A stretch of 64,000 nt of DNA, taken from contig NCSJ02000233.1 in NCBI GenBank assembly GCA_002812745.2, forward strand, positions 1-64,000, written 5' to 3'. The translations under genes and the position numbers were made by a program. This document shows, piece after piece, positions 1-10,560 of this stretch (position 1 is the stretch's first letter; each line of letters begins with the position of its first letter). This DNA comes from Scytalidium lignicola (Eukaryota > Ascomycota > Leotiomycetes). The notes below the pieces were generated by a model. The model did no database searches. It was not told the origin of the DNA and saw only the letters and a program-made list of their open reading frames with translations.

Positions 1-3000
1 AGTATAATTGTCCCCAAGGCTTCTTTCTTAGATTCTTAGCCTTCTTACAAATCTTATATTCTATGATTACTTTCTTAATTACTAATTATAGTTTTATGAT
101 AAAATAATCCTTATTAATCTGGTAATAACATTAAGCTACTCTTATATATCCATTATATAGCAAATTATACTATTCCTTGATAAATTCCTTTGTTAGTTTT
201 ATTAGTATGTATAATCTCTTGTTCTTATATTAGATATTTTCAATTTTCTCCTACTTACCCTTGGTTATGTCAAGTAAAACATCTTCTTCTTTTTCCCTTT
301 TAATTACTTCACTGATCAGATTAGCCTAATGCTTATTTGTTATTACTATAATAGCTATAAGTTGTCCTTTATTGTATATTAAGAATCTTTTTTCATCTTC
401 TTTCAATATAAGTTCACTTTCTTCTTTTTNCTTTGGCTAAGTACTCAGGTTTCCAGCTTAGAGTATCTACTCTTCTATTGTCTTCACCTTTAACATAAAT
501 AATTTTAAAATTATACTCAGATAACTTCTTTACTTATTATACTTGTTTAGCATTCAACTATTTAATTGTTATGAAGTATTGAAGATTATGGTAATCTAAA
601 AGTATATCAACTATTTTGCTGGATTTAACAATATATACTTTTTAGTACTTCAGAGCTTTTACAATAACTAGTATTTCCTTGTCTAATGTTTAATAATTTC
701 TTTTAACAATATTCAACTTTCTTAACCAAAATACTAATGATACTTAGTAATATCATTTACTAATCTACTATAATTATGATAATACAACTCTTAATACTAT
801 ATTAGAAGTATTAGTTTCAATTCTTATTCCTCTTTTTAAATCAAAGATTCTTAAGAAATCTCCTTTTACAAAAGTATCTTTTATACTTTAAAATACTTTC
901 CTTATAACATTATTCTATTTATATACTTGATCCTTCTTTGTAAGTTTAGTCAATAGTATAAAGATTTTAGAATAATCCTTCATAAATCTTCAGTAATAAT
1001 TAGCCAACCCTAAGAAGCTTTATAATTATTTAACTATCTTAAGTAACTCTTATTCTTTAATTAATTAAATCTTATCATCAAAGATTTCAATCTTTTCTCC
1101 AGAAATACAATATCCTAAGAACTGAACTTATTCCTTATAAAATTTATATTTTACTAGTTTACAACATAATCTTACCTCTTATAATACTTGTAAAACAAGT
1201 ATAACATACTCTTTATATTCTTTGATACTCTTCGAGTATATGATTATATTATCAAGATATACTATTATGAATTTCTTCAAGTATTTTTCTAATATCTAGT
1301 CTATCATTCTTTATTGTATTATTAGAGTATTGATTATACTAAACATTATAACTAATAGCTTAAATAATCTATATTTCGTTCAAATGATAACTTTCTATTC
1401 ATCATCTCTTTTAATCCTAACCAGATTAAACATTGACTATAAGTCTAGCTTGGTGAATATAACAACTCCCTTTAACTTATCCATCATTGAATTTATTAAT
1501 AGTAAAGGGTATTAGTCTTTCTTAGTCTTACTGTTCAAGTGTTTGTAATTACCACAAGGTCATCTTAACAAATTATCCCTTTTCTTTGTATAATGCAATA
1601 ATACTCTAGCTTTGTTATAATCTTCTTTGTATAAACCTCTTAACACTATTTTCTTAAGTAATTATTTCTTCATCACCTTATCCTTAGTAAGAGTTATTCG
1701 ATAAATTAGTTTATAAGCTAGTCTGAACCTCTCTTTGAGCTTTATCTCATGATCTTATGGTTTATACTCAGGTAAAGTTAAATTGTCAAATCTTTTTATG
1801 AATAACTCTAATTATTTATAATATTCTTCAAGAATATATTTCATAATTTCATTAATATAAACAACTCTTAAAAACATAATTTCTTTTAAGAAGGTAATTA
1901 TACTTGTTCTTCAATTAATTATTAAGTTATACTTCCTTATCTATTCAATTCCTAATATAACTTAATATATTCTTAACTTTATAATATCAAAAGATATCTT
2001 CTTTTAATGACTTTTATTATACCTCATATCTAAGTTCCAAGTTTGAATGTTAACATGCTTTTGAACCTTAGTATTATTCATTAACAATATTAAATAATTG
2101 TTATCCTTGACTTTTATACTAAGTTTAAGTCACTTTACAACTTGTTTATTGATAAAATTTCTTTTAACTTCTAAATCGACCAAAGCCTTTACTAGCTTTT
2201 CATACAACGTTATGTTAATATATAATGAGCTTTTACTGTTCATAGAGTAAAAATTAACGTTTTTAATACTGTTAACTAACATGTTATTATTAATCTTTAG
2301 ATCTTTAATGTTTTCTTCTAATTCCTTAAAGAGTATTGTTTATCTTTCAATAAAATTCTTCAGTCTTAATCTGTTTAAACTTCTATTATTCATAAATACT
2401 TATATATCTTATACTTATTCTACTATTTCATTTTTAAGATATTCCTTTATTTCAATGATAAAAATATTACTTACCATAAGAATCCTTCCTCTAGAATTCA
2501 AAGAGTATATAACTACTTCCTAGTTAAACTATTAATCAATTCTTTATAATAATTTATCTTCTTTTAATAATATAATAAGTACTTTCAAAGGTAATGAATC
2601 TTCTTCTAGTTCATTAACTGTAAGTAATACTTCTACCTCTTAATTAGCTAGTTCAATAATAATCTTTACTGATTTCCTTTATTCTTGTCAAACATAATAT
2701 TGTTCAACTTTAAGTAATTATTCTACTGATTTTCTTAATCCTTAGATTTCTCCATACTAAGTCTTAACTTCTAATTAGTCTTGTTAGTAAGTTATCATTA
2801 GAAGTCCTTCATATTGTACATTATATCTTCTTTATACAATATAACTTAACTCTTCCTCAATTATCATCTAAGCTTCTTTAGGCATCTAGTCAAAGTCATC
2901 TTGAATCTAAGTTCTTTCTATTAGTAAGAGAAATTCATATATTCCCTTCTTTATCATAATACTTTGAAGGTTAGTCTTATAGACTAAAACAAGATCTCTA

Positions 3001-3249
3001 ATATCAAGTTCATATACTTTGACAGTTACCTTTTCCTATTATATAGTTTGGAAAAGTTAACTCTTGTCCAGGATCTTCTATCCTCTTAGTCTTCTCATGT
3101 TAATTGTAAAATAATATTTCAAGACTAATAATTCTCTAAAAACAAGATATTATTCCATTAGTATAACATTGAAGTTTAATAGTACAATCATCTAAATTCT
3201 ATTAACTTCTGAAATCAATCTTTATCTGCCTTAACCTTCATTCTGGTTA
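1..3249 (-). pseudogene. pol pseudogene (protease, reverse transcriptase, RNase H), partial
   Basis: Three landmarks are readable on the minus strand. Around 2160-2200 a protease-like patch reads ALVDLEVKRNFIN, where ALVDSGAxxNFI is expected, so the Asp-Ser-Gly site has become Asp-Leu-Glu. At 1230-1277 the RT core reads KKFIIVYLDNIIIYSK: the YLDD box of Ty3/gypsy RT has become YLDN. At about 437-488 the end of RNase H reads GEDNRRVDTLSWKPEYL, matching the usual N-x-x-ADALSR motif. Leftward sequence resembles the RNase H-integrase linker. Stops are frequent throughout and the reading runs off the window. Confidence 0.82.
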
Positions 3250-4721
3250 TTATCTTAAGAGTATCTTATATGTCAAGTTCTTTTTTATAAGTACAAAATC
3301 CATTTCAAGGATTCTTATTATTACTATCTTATCCACATTAATCTTGATAACATAATATAGTATAGTTACCAAATCTTGATAATCTTCTTCTTCTAAAGAG
3401 TTATCTTCCTCACTTAAGCTTTCTTTATTCGAAGATTCTAACAGAATATCCATGATTCTTAAGATTCTTATAACTCTAACTTTAACTGACATACTTGCTT
3501 TGTTGTCCTTCTTATAAGTATTTGCTATATGCCCAGACATTTTACACTTAAAACATAATTTNATTTTTTCTTCTCTTGTCAAACTCCTCAGAAGAGATTC
3601 TAAAGGAATTCCCCTTCTTACTTTTCCCTTTAAAGTATTTCTTTCCTTTTCCTTTAAAAGTCTTTCCTCTCTTCATAACATCTAACTCTATAAGGTCTTC
3701 ACAATTCTTTTTTNCTGTTAGGCTTTCTTCTGTTAAAGTAAGATTTACCCTTCTTGTCCAAGATCATTTTATATTGTTCATTCCTGATCTTAATAGACAA
3801 GTCAACAAGAGTATTAAATGTGGTAATCACAAATCATTAGTATAATTCTTCCTTAATAAAGTCCTTAAGTCTAATCCTATACTAATATATATATGCTTCC
3901 TCTCCTCAGTTAACTGAAATTGTATACTAACAATAAAGCATTGCATATTCATTAAGGCTTTTGGTTTGTCTAAAGTAAGCTAATTGTCTTTCAGCATTCC
4001 TTTTTTTNGTTAACATCCTTATATAAGCATTTAAGTTCTCTTGTGTAATTTTCTTAACTCTTAAGGATATTTCTTACTCCTTAGTTCATTGTTCCTCTGT
4101 TTGTAACGAACCATTTGTCCTTAAAGGGTTAAAACCAAGTCTTAACTACTTCTCTCAAGTATGTCAATGCTTACAAAATCTTATGCATATCTTCAAACAA
4201 TAAGTAATCATTCAATATCAAATAAGTTCTTGTCTAAGCAAGATATGCCTTTAATTTCTTTTTATCTCCATAGAACAAGTCTAGTCTAGCAATTTTAACT
4301 TCTCTAGATGTCATGTCACCATTAGAACTTGTTCAATATTGTCTTCTAGTTCAAAGTCTAGATCAAGGTTTAGACTTGAAGCTCTTGATACTAGAATTAG
4401 TTTTGAATTAAGCTTAAGTAATAAAGGTGTTAGCTTCTTTCTTACAACTCTTAACGATTCTCCAACAGTTAATCTTTCTGTTGACTTAGTAAATTGCTTT
4501 AGTAGTATAACAACTTCTTTTAACATTCCTTCTTGGATATTAGTTTCCTTAATAATCTGGTTCTTATCTTAGTCTTCCTCAAAACTATCTTTTGAACTTT
4601 CCTCAAATCTTTCTTCAGATCCTTCCTCAGATTCCTCTTCAGAGCCTTCTTTAAAGCCTTCTTCAGGTTGTTATTCATTATTGTTATCTACTAATATGTT
4701 TGTTTCTAAATCTTGATTCAT
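3250..4721 (-). pseudogene. gag-like pseudogene with damaged CCHC zinc knuckle
   Basis: A minus-strand reading starts with an ATG at 4719-4721 (MNQDLETNI) and runs through an acidic Glu/Ser-rich stretch, a middle region with gag-like patches, a Lys-rich segment and a nucleocapsid-type zinc knuckle at about 3508-3555 (CFKCKMSGHIANTYKK). The expected last cysteine of the C-x2-C-x4-H-x4-C motif is tyrosine, a G-to-A change. Many stops interrupt the frame and three N's lie in it. This would have been the structural Gag of the retrotransposon. Confidence 0.72.
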
Positions 4722-4755
4722 CAAGATAGGTAGTGTTCAAAATGTTATAAAATTA

Positions 4756-5100
4756 TGTTATCTAGGTCACTGGATAGCCAGGGTAAGGTAGATGTTCAAG
4801 AACAATGGAAACGTATAACATATAAGCAAGCAATTAAGTCAAAGATAAGATCTAGTAATATATTTAAGTTGAACATGAGGAGTCTACTCTCATGTTCCTA
4901 CAGTGTACTTATATAGCTAATGAAATACTGTTGAACCCTTAGACCCCCAGGTCCCTAGGTCCTAAGCCCATAGACCCTGGACCCCCCAGGTCCTGGGTCC
5001 TTATCACATGACTGTCTAATTGTCAAGTTCTCTTGTACAACATATCTGTACCAAGCCTCAGGCCTACACCAATTAGCGTGTTACGGTAAAACCCGTAACA
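4756..5100 (-). repeat. Putative 5' LTR of the Ty3/gypsy element
   Basis: Read on the minus strand it starts TGTTACGGGTTTTACC near 5100 and ends ...CTAGATAACA near 4756, so it has TG...CA ends and sits just upstream of gag. The outer end contains an imperfect palindrome (TGTTACGG...CCGTAACA). A GC-richer block of inverted CCCAGGTCC-type repeats lies at about 4940-5000. No good primer binding site was seen, so the inner boundary could instead be near 4733 or 4743. A related sequence occurs at about 37370-37460. Confidence 0.6.
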
Positions 5101-5461
5101 GTATGTTGAATAAAGCGCTCCAGGAATTGTAGACTAATATCATTGATTGTATAACTATTCTCTGATAAATAAACTACTTTTAAATGCTTTAATTAATCCT
5201 TATACCATGATATTATATAATATTTGCCTTGAACAATAGTTATAAGTAATATAAAAGCAATTCTATTAGCATAGATAATCTTAATCATAGTTATAGATCA
5301 ACGATTTTCAAGGCTTAAAGAATAAAGCTAATACAATATTAACCTTGAATTATAATAATAATTATAGTAATAGATAAATCCCTACTTTAATTAATTCAAT
5401 TAGAACTAATACCTCTACACCTTTAAGACAACTAATACAAAATCCTGATCTGTATTGTATA

Positions 5462-5618
5462 TGTTCCAGCCTATACGCCAACTCCGCCCGTTGGCCAACT
5501 GACTAGCCAGTTGGCCAACAGTCTAGCCTATACACCAATATTACGGTTGGTGTATGGTCTAGCCTATATGCAAACCAATATTACAGTTAGTGTATAGTCT
5601 AGCCTATACACCAACCAC
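5462..5618 (+). repeat. Left terminal inverted repeat of Ginger-like element
   Basis: About 157 bp, reverse-complementary to 7829-7983 with scattered transition differences. Within it, a subunit (GTCTAGCCTATACACCAA / CCAATATTAC) recurs about three times, partly inverted, and a smaller palindrome GTTGGCCAACTG...CAGTTGGCCAAC lies at about 5489-5519. Such subterminal repeats may be transposase binding sites. Confidence 0.88.
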
Positions 5619-5704
5619 TTCAACTTTTTACCCTACAATAGTGGTGTAGCTTTAAATGTAATAGATTTCTTCTACTTTACAACTTTCAATTAAGTTATTC
5701 TCCA

Positions 5705-7687
5705 TTCAATATAGCTTTAATTGAATCAATTAACCCTTTTCCTAATGATGTACACTTTGCCTTTCAAGAATATATATATAACGAAGGCTATACCAATAAG
5801 GAACGAATTAACCCAGAATACTAACAAAGAATACATGTCTTTTTAGACAACCCAAACCTTAAACCAGAGAATCAAGCAGATACCAACTTAAAACACAAAG
5901 CACTTACTTAATTTAAGCTCAAAAACCATCAATTATATCAATTGCCTAATTCACACCATCCAGAACCAAGATATGCTATACAAGATAGTAAGGTATTTAA
6001 TATTATTACATAAGAACATATCAAATTCCTTCATATAAGACAAGATAAAGTATAGCTAGTAATTAAGCAAAATTACTATAAAATTAAACGTGATAAGGTT
6101 AAATAAGTGCTCAAAAGATGTAAAAACTATTTTCTGAACAGGCTATCTACTATTAAAACTCTTCTTGAACTTATTGTTTTTAAGAGAGCTTGAGAATATA
6201 TTCAAGTGGATTTGATTAATATGAGGCATAAACCATTTGGCTAGTACAAGTAGATATTGTATATCAAAGACCATTTTACTAAATATTCACAATTATATCT
6301 ACTTAAAAGCAAAGAATCAATTCCAATTGTACAAGCATTTGCCCAATTTATCATAGCTTTTTTACCTCCTAAAATAGTTCAATACAACAACAGCAAAGAG
6401 TTCAAAGGTGCTTTTCTTATCATATTACACAAATATAGTATTCGAATAATCAATAGAAAGCTTAGAACACCTTAAACTCAAGGTCTTGTTGAACAAGCAA
6501 ATGGAGTAGTTGAAGTTAAAATCAGAGCTTGGAAAATGGATAATGGTTCAACTGAATAAATTGATGGATTAGTGGAGATTACTTTAGTAATTAACACTCA
6601 AAAACACTCAACAATTAATTGTACACCTGCTGAATTATTATTCAGAGATTATAGCACTTATATTAATTGGTTAGACAGTTAAAAACGTAAAGATCTTACA
6701 ATTAGAGTACTTTAAGAAGATCTTAATCAACCTCCAATATTTAAGAGTGATATAGAACCTGAATTACCAATTAATCCATAATTGTTATCTTTAAGCAATT
6801 CAAGGGTTAATATTGATATTCAATCACAATTACATTCTCAAATTACCATGCGTATTAGCCCTGAAAGTAACTCAGAGATCAATGTACGAATTACTCCACT
6901 AATCAAGGATTCTCCTGAACAGTAGTATGACACTGAAGCCAATATTCAAACTAGCATTGAAGTTGACTCTCCTATGACTACAACTACAGTTACAGCTACT
7001 ATTGCTACAGCTACAACTACTATGGCTACAGCTACAACCACTATGGCTACAGCTACCACAGTTACTACAACTGCTACGGCTACTACAGCTACTACATCTA
7101 CTACAGCTACCACAGCTACTACAGCTACAGCAATTCAATCAACAGATCCAGTGATCCAAAAAGCTCAACAATCAACACAAAAAGCAAGAGTTAGAATGGT
7201 AGAAAAGTACTTGAAAAAACACAATATTCAACACTTTGATATTGGAGATATTGTTTCAATCAAAGTTCCAAGAGAAGATAGAACAGCTATTGATAACCGA
7301 CGGTTATTTAGATGAATATTAGATGAACCACACTCTCATAGATATAAAGTTATTACTCAATCAGGAATTATTAACTAACTAATGCTAACTAAGGATTTAG
7401 AGGTAGTTGATAAAAGCCTTTAGCCAGATATTACCATTCTAAAAAGCACAAAACAAATCACTTTAACTTTGGCAGCTAAGGAGGCATCTACAAGCCAACG
7501 AATTGGGATATCATGCCAGTGTAAAGGTCAGTGTAATACTAAAAGGTGTCGTTGTTTTAAGGAAGGCAAAGATTATACTGTACATTGTCATAAAGATGAG
7601 CATGATTGTAGAAGGTTATCAAGGCTAGCTATTCGTACAGAACAAGCTTTAATTAAACCTGAAAGCTCTAATTCTAAGAGAAAGTGA
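5705..7687 (+). pseudogene. Integrase/transposase of the Ginger-like element, broken by in-frame stops
   Basis: A single reading frame can be followed from about 5705 to 7687 without a frameshift; only stop codons interrupt it. In order: an H2C2 zinc-binding region at about 6010-6150 (EHIKFLHI ... KRCKNYFLNR, last Cys now Tyr); the DDE core at about 6190-6610, with Asp1 in QVDLI, the second Asp changed to Asn in IVQYNNSKEF, and the Glu in GLVEQANG; a threonine-rich linker; a C-terminal integrase domain (FDIGDIVSIKVPREDR) at about 7238-7390; and a terminal cysteine cluster (CQCKGQCNTKRCRCFK ... CHKDEHDC) at about 7510-7610. The lost catalytic Asp and Cys fit G-to-A changes. It would have carried out cut-and-paste transposition. 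Confidence 0.8.
6974..7135 (+). repeat. ACA/GCT trinucleotide microsatellite encoding a Thr/Ala-rich linker
   Basis: About 160 bp of imperfect ACA, ACT and GCT triplets encodes a run of Thr and Ala inside the integrase frame, between the DDE core and the C-terminal domain. The repeat keeps the reading frame, so it was probably an expandable linker in the intact protein. Confidence 0.85.
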
Positions 7688-7828
7688 GCAAGGGCAGATA
7701 CTGTAGGTAATGTTGTTAGTTTAACTGGCCTTAGAGTAGTAGTTGATTTGGATTAGCAATTGATTAGCAATTAAATAGCACTTGAAATACCTCAAATTGT
7801 AAATAAATCAGTAGCTAAATTAGTAGGT

Positions 7829-7983
7829 GGTTGGCGTATGGGCTAGACCATACACCAACTGTAATATTGGTTTGCGTATGGGCTAGACCATACACCAACC
7901 GTAATATTGGTGTATGGGCTAGACCGTTGGCCAACTGGCTAGTCAGTTGGNCAACGGGCGGAGTTGGCGTATGGGCTGGAACA
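7829..7983 (-). repeat. Right terminal inverted repeat of Ginger-like element
   Basis: About 155 bp, the inverted partner of 5462-5618. It keeps more of the GC-containing positions (for example CCCATAC where the left copy has CCTATAC), so the left copy looks more heavily C-to-T mutated. One N occurs at 7951. It ends GGCTGGAACA, followed by the TATA flank. Confidence 0.88.
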
Positions 7984-8270
7984 TATATTAAAAAACGGTC
8001 AATTAAAACATAAAAGTTACAAGATAAGAAAAGACGTAAGCGTAAGCATGCAGGTGGTCATATGCATGTCAGAGGAGGAACATTACCATAGGTTCAATTA
8101 GTCAACGAAAATTAGAAACTTATACGACAATATCCCGGTCGTTCGGTACACTAGTTCTCCGGCTCATTCATTGTGGTCCATAAAGAATAGGGCTTCTGCC
8201 ACCTGACATGCAATTCAATCACTTCAAACCTTATTTCGACACTATAAAGACAGGTCAGAAAGAGAATTAG

Positions 8271-9395
8271 ATGTCGATACCTCAAACAGAATCTGCCATG
8301 GACACCTCCACCCTTTTCAGAGTGGATGGATTAGTTGCCGTGATAACTGGCGGTGGCAGTGGTGCGTCTACCAGACGAAAATGAATCCGGGTCCCGCTGC
8401 TGACTTCGTCCAGGACTTGGCTTGATAATGGCACGAGCATTTGCCGGGGCCGGTGCCAAAAGAGTGTATATACTCGGCAGGCGAGCGAAAAAATTGGAGA
8501 GCGCTGCGTCCCACCACCCGAATATCATCCCCGTGATATGTGACGTGACCTCCAAGGCAGCGCTGCAGGAAGCTGTTGATCAAGTCACTAAAGAGATCGG
8601 GTATGTCAATGTTGCCATTGCCAATGCGGGAAATTGGGGTCCCATACCTAGCTATAATCCCAATGGGACCGTCCAGCAGCTGCGTGAGAGCTTATTCAAT
8701 GGAGTCTCGATGGAGGATTTCACCAAAACGTTTCATGATAACATGACCTCGGCATTTTACACAATGCTCGCCTTTCTGGAACTTCTCGATGCTGGGAACA
8801 AGCAGGCTCTTGAGGGTGCGTTTGGTAAGCCACTGAAGGAGGGAAGTAAAGTGCCTGCAATTCAAAGTTAAGCCATCTTTCTTGGGAGCATTGGAGGCTA
8901 TAGTAGATTTAGCTTCTCGCCTCCAGGTTACATGGCAGCTAAAAGTGCGACGGTTCAGCTGGCGAAGCAGGCTGCCACCAACCTTGCTCCTTACCAGATC
9001 AGAGTCAATGTTCTGGCACCCGGATGTAAGTCTCTAACGTAATCCGTCTCCCAGAGGAACATGCACACACGTGTACCACAGTCTTTCCATCCGAGATGGC
9101 CAATCGAGTACTAGTCACTCGTGACCCTGAGACTGAGACTATACATCATCCAGTCTTCATGACGGCTAGACGATTTGGCACAGAAGAACTGGCTGGCTCG
9201 ATTCTGTATCTAGTAAGCAGAGCTGGGTCCTACTGCAACGGTCAGGTACTTCTGTTTGACGGTGGTAGATTATCTATGATTCATCTACATCCTAGACAAG
9301 AACTAGTTTTCCGTAAAAAATGCAAAATCAGTATTCTTAGAGGCAGCTTAGTTTTTATAAAATTTGTAAAATTCAACGTTTTCGGTAAGAAATAG
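8271..9395 (+). pseudogene. Short-chain dehydrogenase/reductase with one premature stop
   Basis: Three exons (8271-8361, 8414-9025, 9082 to about 9395) restore a classical SDR. Exon 1/2 junction gives the cofactor loop TGGGSGLG; NAG appears in IANAGNWG, the catalytic Ser in FLGSIGG, the Tyr-x3-Lys pair in PPGYMAAK, and RVNVLAPG follows; the C-terminus has the expected NGQVLLFDGGR. An in-frame TAA at 8869-8871, just before the catalytic Ser, breaks the protein; CAA-to-TAA would explain it. The start (MSIPQTESAMD) is the first in-frame ATG. The tail after DGGRLSM is longer than usual and may be altered. It lies next to the RIP-mutated transposon. Substrate unknown. Confidence 0.7.
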
Positions 9396-9399
9396 TAAA

Positions 9400-10560
9400 T
9401 TTCTTTTATATATTTATAGCAGGCGTGAAACGAGGGAGGCGTTGGAAACAGAAGCAGCATCAAAAGCAGACAACTCCAAGATAGCAGAAGTAGGGTTGAA
9501 ATAGCTGGTCCCTTGATCAATCAACCATTGGACTCGGCTTGGCCAGATCCATTATTGCTAGAGGAGACGAAGTCATCAACTATGGACAGAATTGGATAAC
9601 GAAACAGGAATCATCGAAAGGGCGGAAAAGGAAACCAATTGACAAGCTTCCGGAGCATGAAAGGAAGCGGCCAAGTGGAGTGCGTCATATTGCCTTGGCA
9701 GAGCAAGAAGGGACCATAGATCACCAGAACCCTGAGACATCAGCTATTCCCAGGCCACTAATGACCAAAACGCAACAAACATCAATCCAGAGCCAGGGGA
9801 GCCAAACATCAGATAATGTGCCACAGCTCGTCGATGTATCTGCAGATCAAGACCAAGGTCAGCCACAGACATTCTCCCTTGGGACAAGCCTGACTGATTT
9901 CTGAGTAGTCTTGTGTGAGATGGAGTCTCAATATCCAGACAGCAATACACTCGATCAAAACCCAGAATCAGTCGCAGAAGCTCTAACTCAGCCGGGAAAA
10001 GTTGCTATCAGCGGTTTACTGCAGCGACCAGAAATGATTTAAAGAGGCGAAAAGGCAACTACCTTTGCTGACGAGCAGCAGGACACAAACGGTACAAGTG
10101 AGTTAAAACACAGAGTCATATCCGCGACGAGGCAGCCAGCGAGCCTCCAGCTTCTTGATCAGTCTCCCCTGCCCGGCACTGAATCGATTTGGGGAACTGA
10201 GGGAGAAGTGCTTTTCGATGGAGAGAACGAGGGATCGATACATCGAACTTCTGCCTCGACCTCCGTCCCTCGGATCCGATTTCAGCTGTTCGAGCCTCTT
10301 TCGCTACGACGATTAGCCGGGGGGTGGGCAAGCGAGCCGGAACACGTGATGGATTTTCGGAGTCAGAGGCTGCTTAGGTGAAAGCTGTTATTTTCCTTAG
10401 AGTAACATGTAGAATGTTATATCCAGGAAAGAATTAGCTTATAAGTATGAAATAGAGTAATTTACAGTCCTTTATAGGTGTTGAAGGCTGTTGTTACGCA
10501 AAAACTCAATTTAAGAAAAATGTTGTAGGTGACTTATTTTCTGATGTACACCGCAAGAGT
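9400..10560 (+). other. Degenerate stretch with an SDR-like fragment; no convincing gene
   Basis: An open frame at about 9515-9904 begins with residues like an SDR cofactor loop (STIGLGLARSIIARGDEVI) but then runs into unrelated Gln/Ser-rich sequence that I do not recognise. The frame lacks an ATG, and continuing readings to about 10380 are broken by stops. It may be a piece of a dehydrogenase joined to other sequence, or chance. Nothing else is supported here. Confidence 0.3.

Larger units (their letters stand above)
1..5100 (-). mobile_element. RIP-degraded Ty3/gypsy LTR retrotransposon, truncated by window edge
   Basis: Read on the minus strand, the order is LTR (4756-5100), gag, protease, reverse transcriptase, RNase H, then the window edge. 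RNase H directly after RT, with no integrase between, is the Ty3/gypsy order; the integrase and 3' LTR should lie left of base 1. Every domain is broken by many stops and key residues are changed in ways that fit C-to-T or G-to-A. The region is very AT-rich, as RIP leaves it. It cannot encode active protein. The plus-strand ORFs here are shadows. Confidence 0.88.
5462..7983 (+). mobile_element. Ginger-like DNA transposon: long TIRs plus retroviral-type integrase
   Basis: A complete 2522-bp element. Its ends are long inverted repeats starting TGTTCCAGCC and ending GGCTGGAACA, giving TG...CA termini. It is flanked by TATA on both sides (5458-5461 and 7984-7987), a likely 4-bp target duplication. 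The single coding region encodes an integrase with an H2C2 zinc finger, a DDE core and a C-terminal domain like those of Ty3/gypsy integrases; there is no reverse transcriptase or gag. This combination (TIRs, TG...CA ends, 4-bp duplication, gypsy-type integrase) is that of the Ginger group of DNA transposons. The copy is inactivated by RIP-like stops. Family assignment is inference from architecture. Confidence 0.75.

Noticed and set aside
1330..1515. Plus-strand ORF in the left repeat
   Set aside because: It is antisense to the reverse transcriptase region of the minus-strand retrotransposon and has no family similarity.
6899..7138. Minus-strand Cys/Ser-rich ORF resembling a small cysteine-rich protein
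   Set aside because: It is the reverse reading of the Thr/Ala microsatellite; the Cys and Ser come from GT-rich triplets, not from a real gene.
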